64,000 nucleotides of DNA from JAYFQE01 sp034927345 (GCA_034927345.1 JAYFQE010000002.1:248001-312000), one strand, 5' to 3'. Shown: positions 25,188 to 33,970, counted from the first letter of the stretch. The notes: generated by a model not told the origin, from the sequence alone. Numbers and translations are program-made.

Positions 25188-25445
25188 ATGAGTAAATCTT
25201 TTAGTATGCATGACATTGACGTCAAAGCTTTCATTCAAGCTCTCGACCAATGTAAAGGAAATGTTCTTCTGGTGACCAGTGAAAACGATCGGTTCAATTT
25301 GAAGAGCAAACTGAGCCAATTAGCTGGTATCGTCAACTTAATTGAAGGCGGCCGTCTGGTTGAGGCGAAGATTATTTGTGAAAATCCCGAAGATGAAACC
25401 CTGTTGTTCCGTTTGAACCTTTTCGGAAATAGTTCAAATACGTAA
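25188..25445 (+). CDS. Small conserved clostridial protein, function unknown
   Basis: An 85-residue soluble protein with KAFIQALDQCKGNVLLVTSENDRFNLKSKLSQLAGIVNLIEGG. I recall similar short proteins in many Clostridia, sometimes labelled 'polya polymerase' without experimental support; they contain the same 'C-x-G-x-V-x-L-V-T-x-x-x-D-R-x-N-L-K-S-K-L' core. It looks alpha/beta with alternating hydrophobic strands. Strong GAGGAGG ribosome site, its own consensus promoter and a strong terminator: a compact, probably well expressed single-gene unit. A 128-residue frame on the other strand (24933-25319) is a shadow. No function is claimed. Confidence 0.8.
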   Translation: MSKSFSMHDIDVKAFIQALDQCKGNVLLVTSENDRFNLKSKLSQLAGIVNLIEGGRLVEAKIICENPEDETLLFRLNLFGNSSNT

Positions 25446-25493
25446 ATTGTGGTTCATGACTGGCATTTTTACGATCTTCAAGTAAAATCAATC

Positions 25494-25523
25494 AAAAAGG
25501 TACCCGGCAGCGGGTGCCTTTTT
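25494..25523 (+). terminator. Intrinsic, probably bidirectional terminator
   Basis: AAAAAGGTACCCG (25494-25506), loop GCAG, CGGGTGCCTTTTT (25511-25523). The stem is GC-rich at the loop end and flanked by A and T runs, so it can work on either strand. It isolates the small-protein gene from the next one. Confidence 0.85.
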
Positions 25524-25583
25524 CTGTACGCCAAAACAGAAAGTTTGATAATCGAAGAAAAATTAACCTGGCGGTCATTTATT

Positions 25584-25611
25584 TTTACACTATTCATGAT
25601 AAAATTAGATT
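25584..25611 (+). promoter_or_regulatory. Possible promoter of the large activase gene
   Basis: TTTACA (25584-25589), a 16-base spacer and TAGATT (25606-25611), about 43 bases before the ATG. The region is AT-rich and other -10-like hexamers (GATAAA) overlap, so the assignment is uncertain. Confidence 0.35.
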
Positions 25612-25653
25612 TTAGGTAAAAGATAACATGAGAATTGACAGGTGAGCCAATAG

Positions 25654-28600
25654 ATGACGAACAAAAAATACCGTATGGGCCTGGATATTGGATCAACGAC
25701 GATCAAGATCGTCCTGCTCCAGGGAGATGAAGTTGTATATCAGCAATACCGCCGCCATCATGCGGATATCGGCGGCGAGCTATGCCGTGCTTTTAACGAA
25801 GTAACTGATTTATATCCGGATGCCCAGGTTCAAATCAATATAACCGGTTCCGGCGGCGTCAGTGTGTCGCGGTGGCTTGATCTGCCTTTTGTTCAGGAGG
25901 TTATTGCTGAGACCGAGGCAATTCGCCATTTTTATCCAGATACGGATGTCATTATCGAACTTGGCGGCGAAGACGCAAAAATTACTTATATGAAACCGGT
26001 GCCGGAACAGCGGATGAATGGTACCTGTGCAGGCGGTACGGGCGCTTTTATTGATCAGATGGCTACGCTGCTTCAAACAGATGCCTCCGGCCTGAACGAA
26101 ATGGCTTCCCGTTACCAGACGCTTTATCCGATTGCTTCACGCTGCGGCGTATTCGCTAAAAGCGATTTACAGCCGCTGATTAATGACGGCGCGGCCAAAG
26201 ATGATCTGGCTGCTTCAGTCCTGCAGGCTGTTGTCAACCAGACGATCGCCGGTTTGGCTTGCGGCCGGCCTATTCGCGGCCAGGTCGTTTTTTTGGGCGG
26301 ACCGCTGCATTTCTTGCCCACGTTGAGAGATGCTTTTACCCGTACGCTGGGCCAGGCTGTCAAATCATTTGTCACACCGCCGCAGGCACAGCTCTTTGTG
26401 GCGATCGGCGCCGCTTTATTATCAGATCAACAGTATATGCCGCTGGCGGAAATCAAATCTCGTTTTCAGACCTCGAAGAAGATGGAACTGGACATTACGC
26501 GAATACGTCCATTATTTGCCGATAGTGCGGAAAAAGAGGCATTTGATCGGCGCCATAGTCTGCATGCCGTTGATTTATGCGATATTGCCAGTCAGAGCGG
26601 GCCGTGCTATTTGGGTATCGATGCCGGCAGTACAACCACCAAAGCCGTTCTGATCAACCAGGCCGGCGAATTGATTTTTACTTATTATGCCGGTAATAAA
26701 GGTAACCCGATCAACAGTGCTGTTTCGATTCTGAAGCAACTTTACGAACAATTGCCGGCAGCTGCCTGGATCGCCAATTCATGCGTAACCGGCTATGGAG
26801 AACGTTTGATTCAAACCGCATTAAGCGTTGACGAGGGCGAAATCGAGACCATGGCTCATTATCGTTCCGCGGAGTTTTTCTGCCCGGGCGTCAATTTCAT
26901 TATTGATATCGGCGGTCAGGATATGAAATGCCTGCGGATCAAAAACGGCGTGATCGACAGCATCATGATCAATGAAGCTTGTTCATCCGGTTGCGGATCC
27001 TTTATCCAGACTTTTGCTGAAACCTTGAATATGGATGCCCACGCCTTTTCTCTGGAAGCTCTGGCGGCCGAACACCCGGTGGATCTGGGAACCCGCTGTA
27101 CAGTTTTTATGAATTCTCGCGTCAAACAGGCTCAGAAGGAAGGAGCAAGTATCGGTGATATTTCTGCCGGCCTTTCTTATTCTGTTGTGCGTAACGCCTT
27201 ATATAAAGTCATTAAAATCAAGGATGCGTCGCAATTGGGCGAAAAGGTTGTTGTCCAGGGCGGAACCTTTCTAAACGACGCAATACTACGCTGTTTCGAA
27301 CAGATAACCGGCAGGGAAGTCATCAGACCGAATATCGCCGGACTTATGGGCGCATTCGGCGCGGCTTTGCTGGCCCGCGAACGGAGTCGTGAAGATTCGG
27401 TAAGCCGTCTGCTTGATGCGGTTTCGCTGCAGAATTTTCATTATGATACGGAGAGGACCCACTGCAATCGCTGTACAAACCACTGCCAGCTGACGATTTC
27501 ACATTTCAGCAACGGCGAACGATATGTGTCCGGCAACCGATGTGAACGCGGAGCCGGGGAAGAACGGGCCGACCATGATACCTTGCCCAATCTCTTTGAT
27601 TATAAATACAAACGCCTGTTCCAATACAAACCATTGCCGGCAAACCAGGCGCCGCGCGGTGTGATCGGCATACCGCGGGCTTTGAACATATATGAAAACT
27701 ATCCGTTATGGTTTACTATTTTGACGGAATTGGGTTTCAGCGTCGTTTTATCCGGACGGTCCGACCATAAGATATTCGAAAAGGGCATGGATTCTATTTC
27801 ATCGGAAAGTGTTTGTTATCCGGCTAAAATGGTGCACGGCCATATTGTCGATTTGATTGACAAGGGTATTAAAACGATATTTTATCCGGACATCTCCTAT
27901 GAACAAAAGGAGAGTCCGGATGCCAACAACCACTATAATTGTCCGATTGTCGTTTCATATCCGGAAGTCATTAAGAATAACGTCGAGCAGCTGCGTGAGC
28001 AGAACATCCGGTTCATAAATCCGTTTTATTCCCTGGAACACCGCGGGAAGCTGCCGCAAAGGATCGTTGAAACCTTCGCCGATTTCGGTGTGACACGGGC
28101 TGAAGCGAAAAAAGCGGTTGAGCATGGTTTTGCCGAATACGAGCGCTTCAAGAACGATATCCGGGACAAAGGCCGGGAAGCTTTGCTTTATCTGGAAAAA
28201 ACGGGCAAGAAGGGGCTGGTGCTGGCCGGAAGGCCTTATCATCTGGATCCGGAAGTCAACCATGGGATTCCGCAGATGATCTTGTCGCTGGGACTGGCTG
28301 TTTTAACGGAGGACAGTGTGGCTATACCCGGTAAGCTGCAGAGACCGATCCGTGTTGTCGACCAGTGGGCTTATCATACGCGCCTTTATGAGGCCGCGGA
28401 TTTTGTCACGACTCGCCGGGATCTGGAATTGGTTCAGTTGAATTCCTTCGGCTGCGGTTTGGACGCGGTGACAACCGATCAGGTCCAGGAAATCCTTGAG
28501 GCCAAGGGCAAGATCTTCACGGTCCTCAAAATCGATGAAGTCAGTAATCTGGGCGCGGCACGCATCCGCATCCGTTCCCTGAAAGTAGCGATGCAGGAAC

Positions 28601-29970
28601 GGGCGCGCCGGCCGGCACATCTGGTGCAGACCGGGCCGTATACCTTGCAGCGCACGCCTTTTACCAAAGAAATGCGCCGGCGGCACACTATTCTGGCGCC
28701 GCAGATGTCGCCGATCCATTTTAGCCTGATCGAGAGTGTTTTATGTAGGGAAGGATACCGGACACATATCTTAACACATGCTTCAGCTGAGGATGTTGAG
28801 ACCGGCTTGAAATATGTAAATAATGACGCCTGCTATCCGTCGATCATGGTAGTCGGCCAGTTGGTCAACGCCTTTTTGCGGGGCGGATATAATCCCGATG
28901 AGTGTTCGGTATTTATTACACAGACCGGCGGCGGCTGCAGGGCTACGAATTATGTTGCCTTTCTGCGCAAAGCTTTGCGTGAAGCAGGTTTTGCTCAAGT
29001 ACCGGTTGTAGCGCTCAGCGCAACCGGCATCGAGAGCAACCCGGGGTTTTCAATTACGCTGCCTTTGCTGCATAAAGCCATGCAAGCCCTTGTTCTGGGC
29101 GATCTGCTCCAAACTTTATTGCTCCGGGTGCGTCCTTATGAACAGGAAGCCGGCAGCAGTCAGGCTTTGTATAAAACCTGGGACGATATCTGCCGGACTT
29201 ATTTTCTGAAAGACGGCAAATGTCCGCAATTAGGCTGCAAACTGAGTTTTTCCGAGTTAATCGACGATATTGTCGATGCCTTTGAAAAACTGCCGCTGCG
29301 TTCGATCGCCCGTAAACCGCGGGTTGGTCTGGTCGGTGAAATTCTGGTTAAATTTCAACCGGACGCCAACAACAATGCGGTCGGCGTTATCGAGTCTGAA
29401 GGCTGCGAGGCGGTCATGCCGGGCCTTTTGGATTTCTTCCTCTATTGTTTCTACAACAGCCAGTGGAAGCACAAGAATCTCGGCACAAGCCGCCAGGCGG
29501 CCATTCTGGCTGACTTAACCGTCAAGATCATGGAACTGTACCGCAATCATATGATCAAACGTCTGGAAGCATGCCGCGGGAAATATACCGTACCGGAAAA
29601 AATCAGCCATTTGAGCGAACGGGCCGAGCAAATCCTCTCGCTGGGCAATGACAGCGGAGAAGGATGGTTTTTAACAGCTGAGATGCTGGAACTGATCAAC
29701 AGCGGCGTGCCGAATATCATTTGCGCTCAGCCTTTTGCCTGCCTGCCTAATCATGTTACCGGCAAAGGGATGATCAAGGAATTGCGCCGGCTATATCCGG
29801 ACACTAATATTGTCCCGATCGATTATGATCCAGGCGCCAGCGAGGTCAATCAGCTGAATCGGATCAAACTGATGATCGCTACAGCTTTCAGCCGCCATCA
29901 ACCGGTCGCCTGCCAAGGTCAGACCGCATTATCCCAGTCTGGTCAGGAAAGCGAATATGCGCTACACTGA
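25654..29970 (+). CDS. Giant acyl-CoA dehydratase activase-related protein (double ASKHA + DUF2229)
   Basis: A 1438-residue protein. The N-terminal ASKHA ATPase domain starts MGLDIGSTTIKIVLLQGD, with GGEDAKI and NGTCAGGTGAFIDQMA. A second ASKHA domain begins near residue 320 (LGIDAGSTTTKAVLIN, IIDIGGQDMKCLRI, NEACSSGCGSFIQ). Both have the BadF/BadG/HgdC-type Cys-Gly-x-Gly cluster region that holds an interface [4Fe-4S] in true activases. A Cys-rich segment follows (HCNRCTNHCQLT ... GNRCERG, about 605-635). The C-terminal half (about 665-1400) is DUF2229/HgdB-like, with ESVCYPAKMVHGH and TGGGCRATNYVAF. Such proteins are widespread in Clostridia, but substrate and partner are unknown. No dehydratase subunits lie nearby. 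The cell may use it for ATP-driven low-potential electron transfer; that is inference. Confidence 0.9.
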   Translation: MTNKKYRMGLDIGSTTIKIVLLQGDEVVYQQYRRHHADIGGELCRAFNEVTDLYPDAQVQINITGSGGVSVSRWLDLPFVQEVIAETEAIRHFYPDTDVIIELGGEDAKITYMKPVPEQRMNGTCAGGTGAFIDQMATLLQTDASGLNEMASRYQTLYPIASRCGVFAKSDLQPLINDGAAKDDLAASVLQAVVNQTIAGLACGRPIRGQVVFLGGPLHFLPTLRDAFTRTLGQAVKSFVTPPQAQLFVAIGAALLSDQQYMPLAEIKSRFQTSKKMELDITRIRPLFADSAEKEAFDRRHSLHAVDLCDIASQSGPCYLGIDAGSTTTKAVLINQAGELIFTYYAGNKGNPINSAVSILKQLYEQLPAAAWIANSCVTGYGERLIQTALSVDEGEIETMAHYRSAEFFCPGVNFIIDIGGQDMKCLRIKNGVIDSIMINEACSSGCGSFIQTFAETLNMDAHAFSLEALAAEHPVDLGTRCTVFMNSRVKQAQKEGASIGDISAGLSYSVVRNALYKVIKIKDASQLGEKVVVQGGTFLNDAILRCFEQITGREVIRPNIAGLMGAFGAALLARERSREDSVSRLLDAVSLQNFHYDTERTHCNRCTNHCQLTISHFSNGERYVSGNRCERGAGEERADHDTLPNLFDYKYKRLFQYKPLPANQAPRGVIGIPRALNIYENYPLWFTILTELGFSVVLSGRSDHKIFEKGMDSISSESVCYPAKMVHGHIVDLIDKGIKTIFYPDISYEQKESPDANNHYNCPIVVSYPEVIKNNVEQLREQNIRFINPFYSLEHRGKLPQRIVETFADFGVTRAEAKKAVEHGFAEYERFKNDIRDKGREALLYLEKTGKKGLVLAGRPYHLDPEVNHGIPQMILSLGLAVLTEDSVAIPGKLQRPIRVVDQWAYHTRLYEAADFVTTRRDLELVQLNSFGCGLDAVTTDQVQEILEAKGKIFTVLKIDEVSNLGAARIRIRSLKVAMQERARRPAHLVQTGPYTLQRTPFTKEMRRRHTILAPQMSPIHFSLIESVLCREGYRTHILTHASAEDVETGLKYVNNDACYPSIMVVGQLVNAFLRGGYNPDECSVFITQTGGGCRATNYVAFLRKALREAGFAQVPVVALSATGIESNPGFSITLPLLHKAMQALVLGDLLQTLLLRVRPYEQEAGSSQALYKTWDDICRTYFLKDGKCPQLGCKLSFSELIDDIVDAFEKLPLRSIARKPRVGLVGEILVKFQPDANNNAVGVIESEGCEAVMPGLLDFFLYCFYNSQWKHKNLGTSRQAAILADLTVKIMELYRNHMIKRLEACRGKYTVPEKISHLSERAEQILSLGNDSGEGWFLTAEMLELINSGVPNIICAQPFACLPNHVTGKGMIKELRRLYPDTNIVPIDYDPGASEVNQLNRIKLMIATAFSRHQPVACQGQTALSQSGQESEYALH

Positions 29971-30051
29971 AGTCATAAGCCGAAACGTGAGCTTGCATCG
30001 CCGCAGCTGATCTGATGATAAACCTGAGCGGATTGAACGGGGGGTTAAATC

Positions 30052-30459
30052 ATGTCGTTCTTTGATAATTTCGGCAAAAAAGTCGGTAAAGTGGCCAGCG
30101 ACGCTGCGGTCAAGTCACGTGAACTGGCCGATATTGCCCGGTTCTCGGTGTCTATAGCCGATGAACGGGCCGCTATCCGTGTTCAATATCGCGACCTGGG
30201 CGAGTGTTATTATAAACAACTGCGGCAGCACGATCTGGCTGAGCTGCAGCTCTACTGTACGACCATCGACCAAGCTAATGCCCGCATCCAGGAGTTGGAG
30301 CATAAAATTCGTCAGGTTAAAGGAATTCAGCTTTGTCCGGCCTGCGGGGCCGAATCTGAGCGAAAAGCGCGCTTTTGCGCAGCCTGCGGCGCCATCTTGC
30401 CTCAAGAGCCGGATCAAACGGAGCAAAATGAAGCGGCGGCGCCCGTTAAACTGGGTTAA
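30052..30459 (+). CDS. Zinc-ribbon protein with N-terminal coiled coil
   Basis: A 135-residue protein of unknown function. The first 95 residues are helical, with a Lys/Ala-rich start (FFDNFGKKVGKVASDAAVKS) and a coiled-coil-like stretch (TTIDQANARIQELEHKIRQVKG). Then comes a double-CxxC zinc ribbon, CPACGAESERKARFCAACGA (about residues 100-119), and an acidic tail. This architecture is common in small clostridial proteins. A GGGGGG ribosome site lies seven bases from the ATG. The gene follows the large activase by 81 bases and may share its transcript. A plus-strand terminator lies at 30550. Confidence 0.75.
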   Translation: MSFFDNFGKKVGKVASDAAVKSRELADIARFSVSIADERAAIRVQYRDLGECYYKQLRQHDLAELQLYCTTIDQANARIQELEHKIRQVKGIQLCPACGAESERKARFCAACGAILPQEPDQTEQNEAAAPVKLG

Positions 30460-30463
30460 TATA

Positions 30464-30498
30464 GAAAAATCCCCGGGAAATAATCATCTTCCGGGGAC
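30464..30498 (-). terminator. Intrinsic terminator for the DHHW/MBOAT operon (minus strand)
   Basis: On the minus strand TCCCCGG (30497-30491) pairs with CCGGGGA (30476-30470) around a 14-base loop, followed by TTTTT (30469-30465). It lies about 70 bases after the end of the DHHW gene. Confidence 0.75.
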
Positions 30499-30549
30499 TG
30501 ATCATCATTAGATCACAAATTTTATACAAGCTGGCATAAGCCGGAACCA

Positions 30550-30585
30550 GATCGGTCAGCCCGAAAGGCTAACCGATCATTTTTT
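30550..30585 (+). terminator. Plus-strand terminator for the zinc-ribbon gene, overlapping the convergent gene
   Basis: GATCGGTCAGCC (30550-30561) pairs with GGCTAACCGATC (30567-30578) with one C-A mismatch, followed by ATTTTTT to 30585. It lies across the 3' end of the minus-strand DHHW gene, so the two convergent units interleave their terminators. Confidence 0.65.
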
Positions 30586-31954
30586 CGAAACCGTCCAGCC
30601 ATTTCGTATTGGTAATGCTGAATGCGTAATTGATGATCAAGACATCCTGGATGCCGTGGCTTTGGATAAAAGCGGGCAGGTCGGCTGTCAGGCTGCGCGG
30701 ATCAATGACATAGACTTCCTGATAATGGTTGGTCAAATAGGGGACCAGGGCGTTGCCGAAGGACTCCTTGAGAACGACGATTTTCCGGCCGTTGGTCAGG
30801 CTTGTTTTAAATTGGACCAGAGGATTGTCGCCTTGAATGAAAGCCAGGTATTTATTGGTGCTGCTGATATCGGTCCGGACAGCCTGGACTTTATATCCTT
30901 CCGTCATGTCGGTGCTGGTGAAGGCAACGCCTTCACTGCTGACCAGAGGCATGAAGTACTCAACATGATCCGGATTGTCTTTCAGTTTGGTGCTCTTGGT
31001 ATAGCGGTATAAACTGCCCAGGAAATCGCCGTCGATCGTGCCGGTCTGGAACTGGTCCATGGCAATCGACGTAAAGCCCGCTGATTCCGAGAAGGCCTGA
31101 TAGGCATAATAAGCGCCGCGCGCCGTCCAATGGTGATCGGTCCGGAAATAGATGTATTCTTCCCAGTGCGGAACAATTTTACTGTAAGCATCAACTGTTT
31201 TGATGCCGTTGCCCATCTTGCTGTAAATGGTTTGAATGGCGTTCTTCTGCGAGCTGGACAGGGAATGGTACTTTTCCGGTGAATAAAATTCGACCGATGT
31301 CGGAGCCACCATGTCATAAACCTGTGAATTGGGCAATTTAGTCTGCAGCTTATTGACCAGGTCGACATAGCGCTGGCTGCGGCTCTCGCTGAAGCTGTAA
31401 AGCTCCATCGCCCGGTTGTCGACGATAATGACGCCGGAAACCTGTTCGACCGGCCCGTCGACCGATGGCGCGACCGCGGTTGTGGATTCAGGCGTCGGCG
31501 TTGCCGTTGCGTTCGTTTCGGCGGCTGTCGGCTGCGTATTTTCCGAAGCCGGGGAAGTCTGGCTGGAAGCAGGGTCGGTTTGCTGGGAAGACAAGGTGAC
31601 CAGATCGCCTGGATCGTGTTCAAGGTGTTCGCCAACGCCGAGATCCTGCTCGTCACCGCCGGGATTTTGCACCAGATCGACGGAGTCGCCGATAGAGAGC
31701 TTAACCATTTCGTTCAGCCGTTGATTCGAGTTGATGAAAAAGTTACGCATAGGAAACTGGTCGGAGAAATAATTCTCAAATTCCTGGGTCCATTCGCCGC
31801 TGGCCAGTTTGGGCCAGGAGAAGGACGGCATTTGAGCCAGGGTTCTGTTTTCATCGGCCGATACCTGCTGGTTAGGCCAGAAGATGTTTAAAACAGTCAA
31901 AAGATAGAGTGGTATCAGGAAGAAGGCAATCATGGCCTGATGATCTTTTTTCAC
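30569..31954 (-). CDS. DHHW-motif membrane-anchored protein (AlgJ/AlgX-like O-acetylation partner)
   Basis: A 461-residue protein with an N-terminal transmembrane helix (AMIAFFLIPLYLLTVLNIFW) and an outer SGNH-like domain. Key signatures: ADENRTLAQMPSFSW, QEFENYFSDQFPMRN, FRTDHHWTARGAYYAYQAF (the DHHW motif that names the family) and KIVVLKESFGNALVPYL. A low-complexity insert of about 75 residues (about 95-170, rich in T, S, P, E and Q) splits the N-terminal part and is probably an extended, disordered linker. With the MBOAT protein encoded just upstream on the same strand it forms the usual pair that O-acetylates a cell-surface polymer. The acceptor is not identifiable here. Confidence 0.85.
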   Translation of the reverse strand: MKKDHQAMIAFFLIPLYLLTVLNIFWPNQQVSADENRTLAQMPSFSWPKLASGEWTQEFENYFSDQFPMRNFFINSNQRLNEMVKLSIGDSVDLVQNPGGDEQDLGVGEHLEHDPGDLVTLSSQQTDPASSQTSPASENTQPTAAETNATATPTPESTTAVAPSVDGPVEQVSGVIIVDNRAMELYSFSESRSQRYVDLVNKLQTKLPNSQVYDMVAPTSVEFYSPEKYHSLSSSQKNAIQTIYSKMGNGIKTVDAYSKIVPHWEEYIYFRTDHHWTARGAYYAYQAFSESAGFTSIAMDQFQTGTIDGDFLGSLYRYTKSTKLKDNPDHVEYFMPLVSSEGVAFTSTDMTEGYKVQAVRTDISSTNKYLAFIQGDNPLVQFKTSLTNGRKIVVLKESFGNALVPYLTNHYQEVYVIDPRSLTADLPAFIQSHGIQDVLIINYAFSITNTKWLDGFEKMIG

Positions 31955-31990
31955 GATAAAACCTCCAGTAACAGGTAATGCCGGCAGCGA

Positions 31991-33403
31991 TTAAAAACGA
32001 AAATAAAGGAATGGGTTGTAAGTCGATCCTACCAGAGCCGCAGTTGAATAAAACAGCAGCAGCATATTCATAGCCAGGACCAATGCCGTATAGACAGGCC
32101 GATGTTCGGTCGCCGGCCGCCTTTTTTGAATCAATTTGGCCAGGTTGGCAGCAAGCGGTGTCGATGCGAAGATGGCAATGGCATAGAAAAAAATGTTATT
32201 GCGCAAGAGCAGGTCGGCCTGGATGTTCCAGACCGCGTGGCCGGAAAAGCCAAACATCAGGCTGAGCATGTTCAGAAGGCTGCCCATATCGGTGAAATAG
32301 AAGAAAGCCCAGCCGACCAGCACGGCAAACATCGCATAAAAATGCCCGACAAAAGCCGGCGCTTTCTTTAAGAGTTTGCCAAGCACCTTTTTTTCCAGGA
32401 GCAGCAAAAGAAAGAAATAAAGGCCCCACAGGATAAAGTTCCAGCTGGCGCCGTGCCACAGACCGGTGAGACCCCAGACGATCAGCATGTTGCGTATCAG
32501 ATGTTTGCGGTTTCCGCCAAGCGGGATGTAAACATAATCGCGGAAGAAGGTGCTCAGGGATATATGCCAGCGGCGCCAGAATTCGGTGATTGAATTTGAT
32601 ATATAAGGATAGTTGAAGTTTTCTTTAAACTCGAAGCCAAACATCCGGCCGAGGCCGATAGCCATGTCGGAATAGCCCGAAAAGTCGAAGTAAATCTGTA
32701 AAGCAAAGGCCAAAAGTCCCAGCCAGGCTTCACCGACGCTCAGTTTATCCAAACCGGCGCCCAAAGTACGCGTGACTAACTGGCCGGCGTAATTGGCGAT
32801 CAGGACTTTTTTGCCGAGGCCGACCAGAAAACGGCTGATGCCGCGGGCAAAGCCGGTATAGGTTACCGTGCGGTTGTCGATCTGTTCGGCGACATCGGCG
32901 TAACGGACGATCGGCCCGGCGATCAGTTGTGGAAAAAGCGCCTCGTAAAGCAAGAAATTGGCCGCTGATTTTTGTAATTTGGTATCGCCGCGGTACAGAT
33001 CGATGGCATAGGTCAATGTCTGGAAAGTGTAGAATGAAATGCCGATCGGCAAGCTGAAGCTCGGCACCGGAATTTTCAGCCCGGTTATCAGATTCAGGTT
33101 TTCCACCGTGAATCCCAGGTATTTAAAAATTGCCAGAGAAGATAGAGCGCCGATAATCGCCAGAATCAAATAGAAACGCGACTGAGGCCGGCCGCGGTAC
33201 CGGTCGATTTTCAAGCCGGCCCAGTAAATAAAAAAGCCGGTGAGAATCATCAGGATAACCCAGAAAGGCTCGCCCCAGGCATAAAAAAAGAGGGAAAAGG
33301 CAAGCAGGATATAATTTTTGGTCTGGAGCTTGCTGGCTGCCATATTGCATAACAGGCAGGCGGGCAAGAAAGCATACAAAAATAGCAAGCTTGAAAAAAC
33401 CAT
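31991..33403 (-). CDS. MBOAT-family membrane O-acyltransferase (AlgI/DltB-like)
   Basis: A 470-residue polytopic membrane protein with about ten to twelve helices. The MBOAT core is plain: YPYISNSITEFWRRWHISLS, FFRDYVYIPLGGNRK and WGLTGLWHGASWNFILWG, the last holding the conserved His of the acyl-transfer tunnel. It moves acetyl (or another acyl) groups across the membrane for transfer to a surface polysaccharide or teichoic acid by the partner DHHW protein. The upstream AAAGGAG ribosome site and a good promoter show it is the first gene of a two-gene operon. Confidence 0.93.
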   Translation of the reverse strand: MVFSSLLFLYAFLPACLLCNMAASKLQTKNYILLAFSLFFYAWGEPFWVILMILTGFFIYWAGLKIDRYRGRPQSRFYLILAIIGALSSLAIFKYLGFTVENLNLITGLKIPVPSFSLPIGISFYTFQTLTYAIDLYRGDTKLQKSAANFLLYEALFPQLIAGPIVRYADVAEQIDNRTVTYTGFARGISRFLVGLGKKVLIANYAGQLVTRTLGAGLDKLSVGEAWLGLLAFALQIYFDFSGYSDMAIGLGRMFGFEFKENFNYPYISNSITEFWRRWHISLSTFFRDYVYIPLGGNRKHLIRNMLIVWGLTGLWHGASWNFILWGLYFFLLLLLEKKVLGKLLKKAPAFVGHFYAMFAVLVGWAFFYFTDMGSLLNMLSLMFGFSGHAVWNIQADLLLRNNIFFYAIAIFASTPLAANLAKLIQKRRPATEHRPVYTALVLAMNMLLLFYSTAALVGSTYNPFLYFRF

Positions 33404-33446
33404 GAGTAGCCGGCTCCTTTAGTGGCGTTATTGATACATACCCATT

Positions 33447-33475
33447 ACTATAAATGTTGTTGAAGCATTTGACAA
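33447..33475 (-). promoter_or_regulatory. Predicted sigma-A promoter of the MBOAT-DHHW operon
   Basis: Minus strand TTGTCA (33475-33470), a 17-base spacer, then TATAGT (33452-33447). This gives a leader of about 35 bases before the MBOAT ATG at 33403. Confidence 0.65.
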
Positions 33476-33516
33476 TGGTCCGGCAATTTCCTTACAGGAA
33501 CCATAAAATGCTGCCA

Positions 33517-33545
33517 TACTCAAGAAGATCATTTTATATTATAAT
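33517..33545 (+). promoter_or_regulatory. Possible promoter of ridA
   Basis: A perfect TATAAT at 33540-33545; the -35 (TACTCA, 33517-33522, 17-base spacer) is poor. An imperfect inverted repeat AATGGATAAT ... ATTATCATT lies directly downstream of the -10 and could be an operator. Confidence 0.4.
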
Positions 33546-33585
33546 GGATAATTGTTTCATGATTATCATTTAAGGAGGTTGCAGC

Positions 33586-33969
33586 ATGCATCAGATTATT
33601 GAAACCAATCAAGCTCCGCTGCCGATCGGTCCATATTCCCAGGCTATTATGGCAGGCAAACTGCTTTTTATATCAGGTCAGATCCCGCTGTGTCCGGAAA
33701 CCGGCGATTTGGCAGGCTCTGATTTAGCCGCCCAGACCGGACAGGTTCTGCGCAATTTACAGGCAGTTCTCGATGAGGCCGGCTGTACAGTCAGCCAAAT
33801 TGTCAAAACGACGGTTTTTATGACAGATTTACGGGAATTTTCAGTATTTAATCAAATTTATGCCGCGTGGCTGGGCACGCATTGTCCCGCTCGTTCAACC
33901 ATCCAGGTCTCTGCTCTGCCCAAGGATGCCAAAATCGAGATAGAAGCCATTGTAGTAAAGGAGAATTAA
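33586..33969 (+). CDS. ridA: RidA-family reactive imine deaminase
   Basis: A 127-residue trimeric enzyme that hydrolyses reactive enamine/imine intermediates made by PLP enzymes. Family landmarks: APLPIGPYSQAIMAGKLLFISGQIPL at the N-terminus, QVLRNLQAVLDEAGCTVSQIVKTTVFMTDL in the middle, and PARSTIQVSALPKDAKIEIEAIV with the carboxylate-binding Arg in ARST. All key positions look intact. Ribosome site AAGGAGG. It is followed after one base by the ECF transporter S component and probably shares its transcript. Confidence 0.95.
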   Translation: MHQIIETNQAPLPIGPYSQAIMAGKLLFISGQIPLCPETGDLAGSDLAAQTGQVLRNLQAVLDEAGCTVSQIVKTTVFMTDLREFSVFNQIYAAWLGTHCPARSTIQVSALPKDAKIEIEAIVVKEN

Positions 33970-33970
33970 C

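Noticed and set aside
24933..25319. 128-residue hydrophobic reading frame on the minus strand
   Set aside because: It overlaps the tRNA promoter and a well supported plus-strand gene with ribosome site and promoter; its composition reflects AT-rich intergenic DNA.
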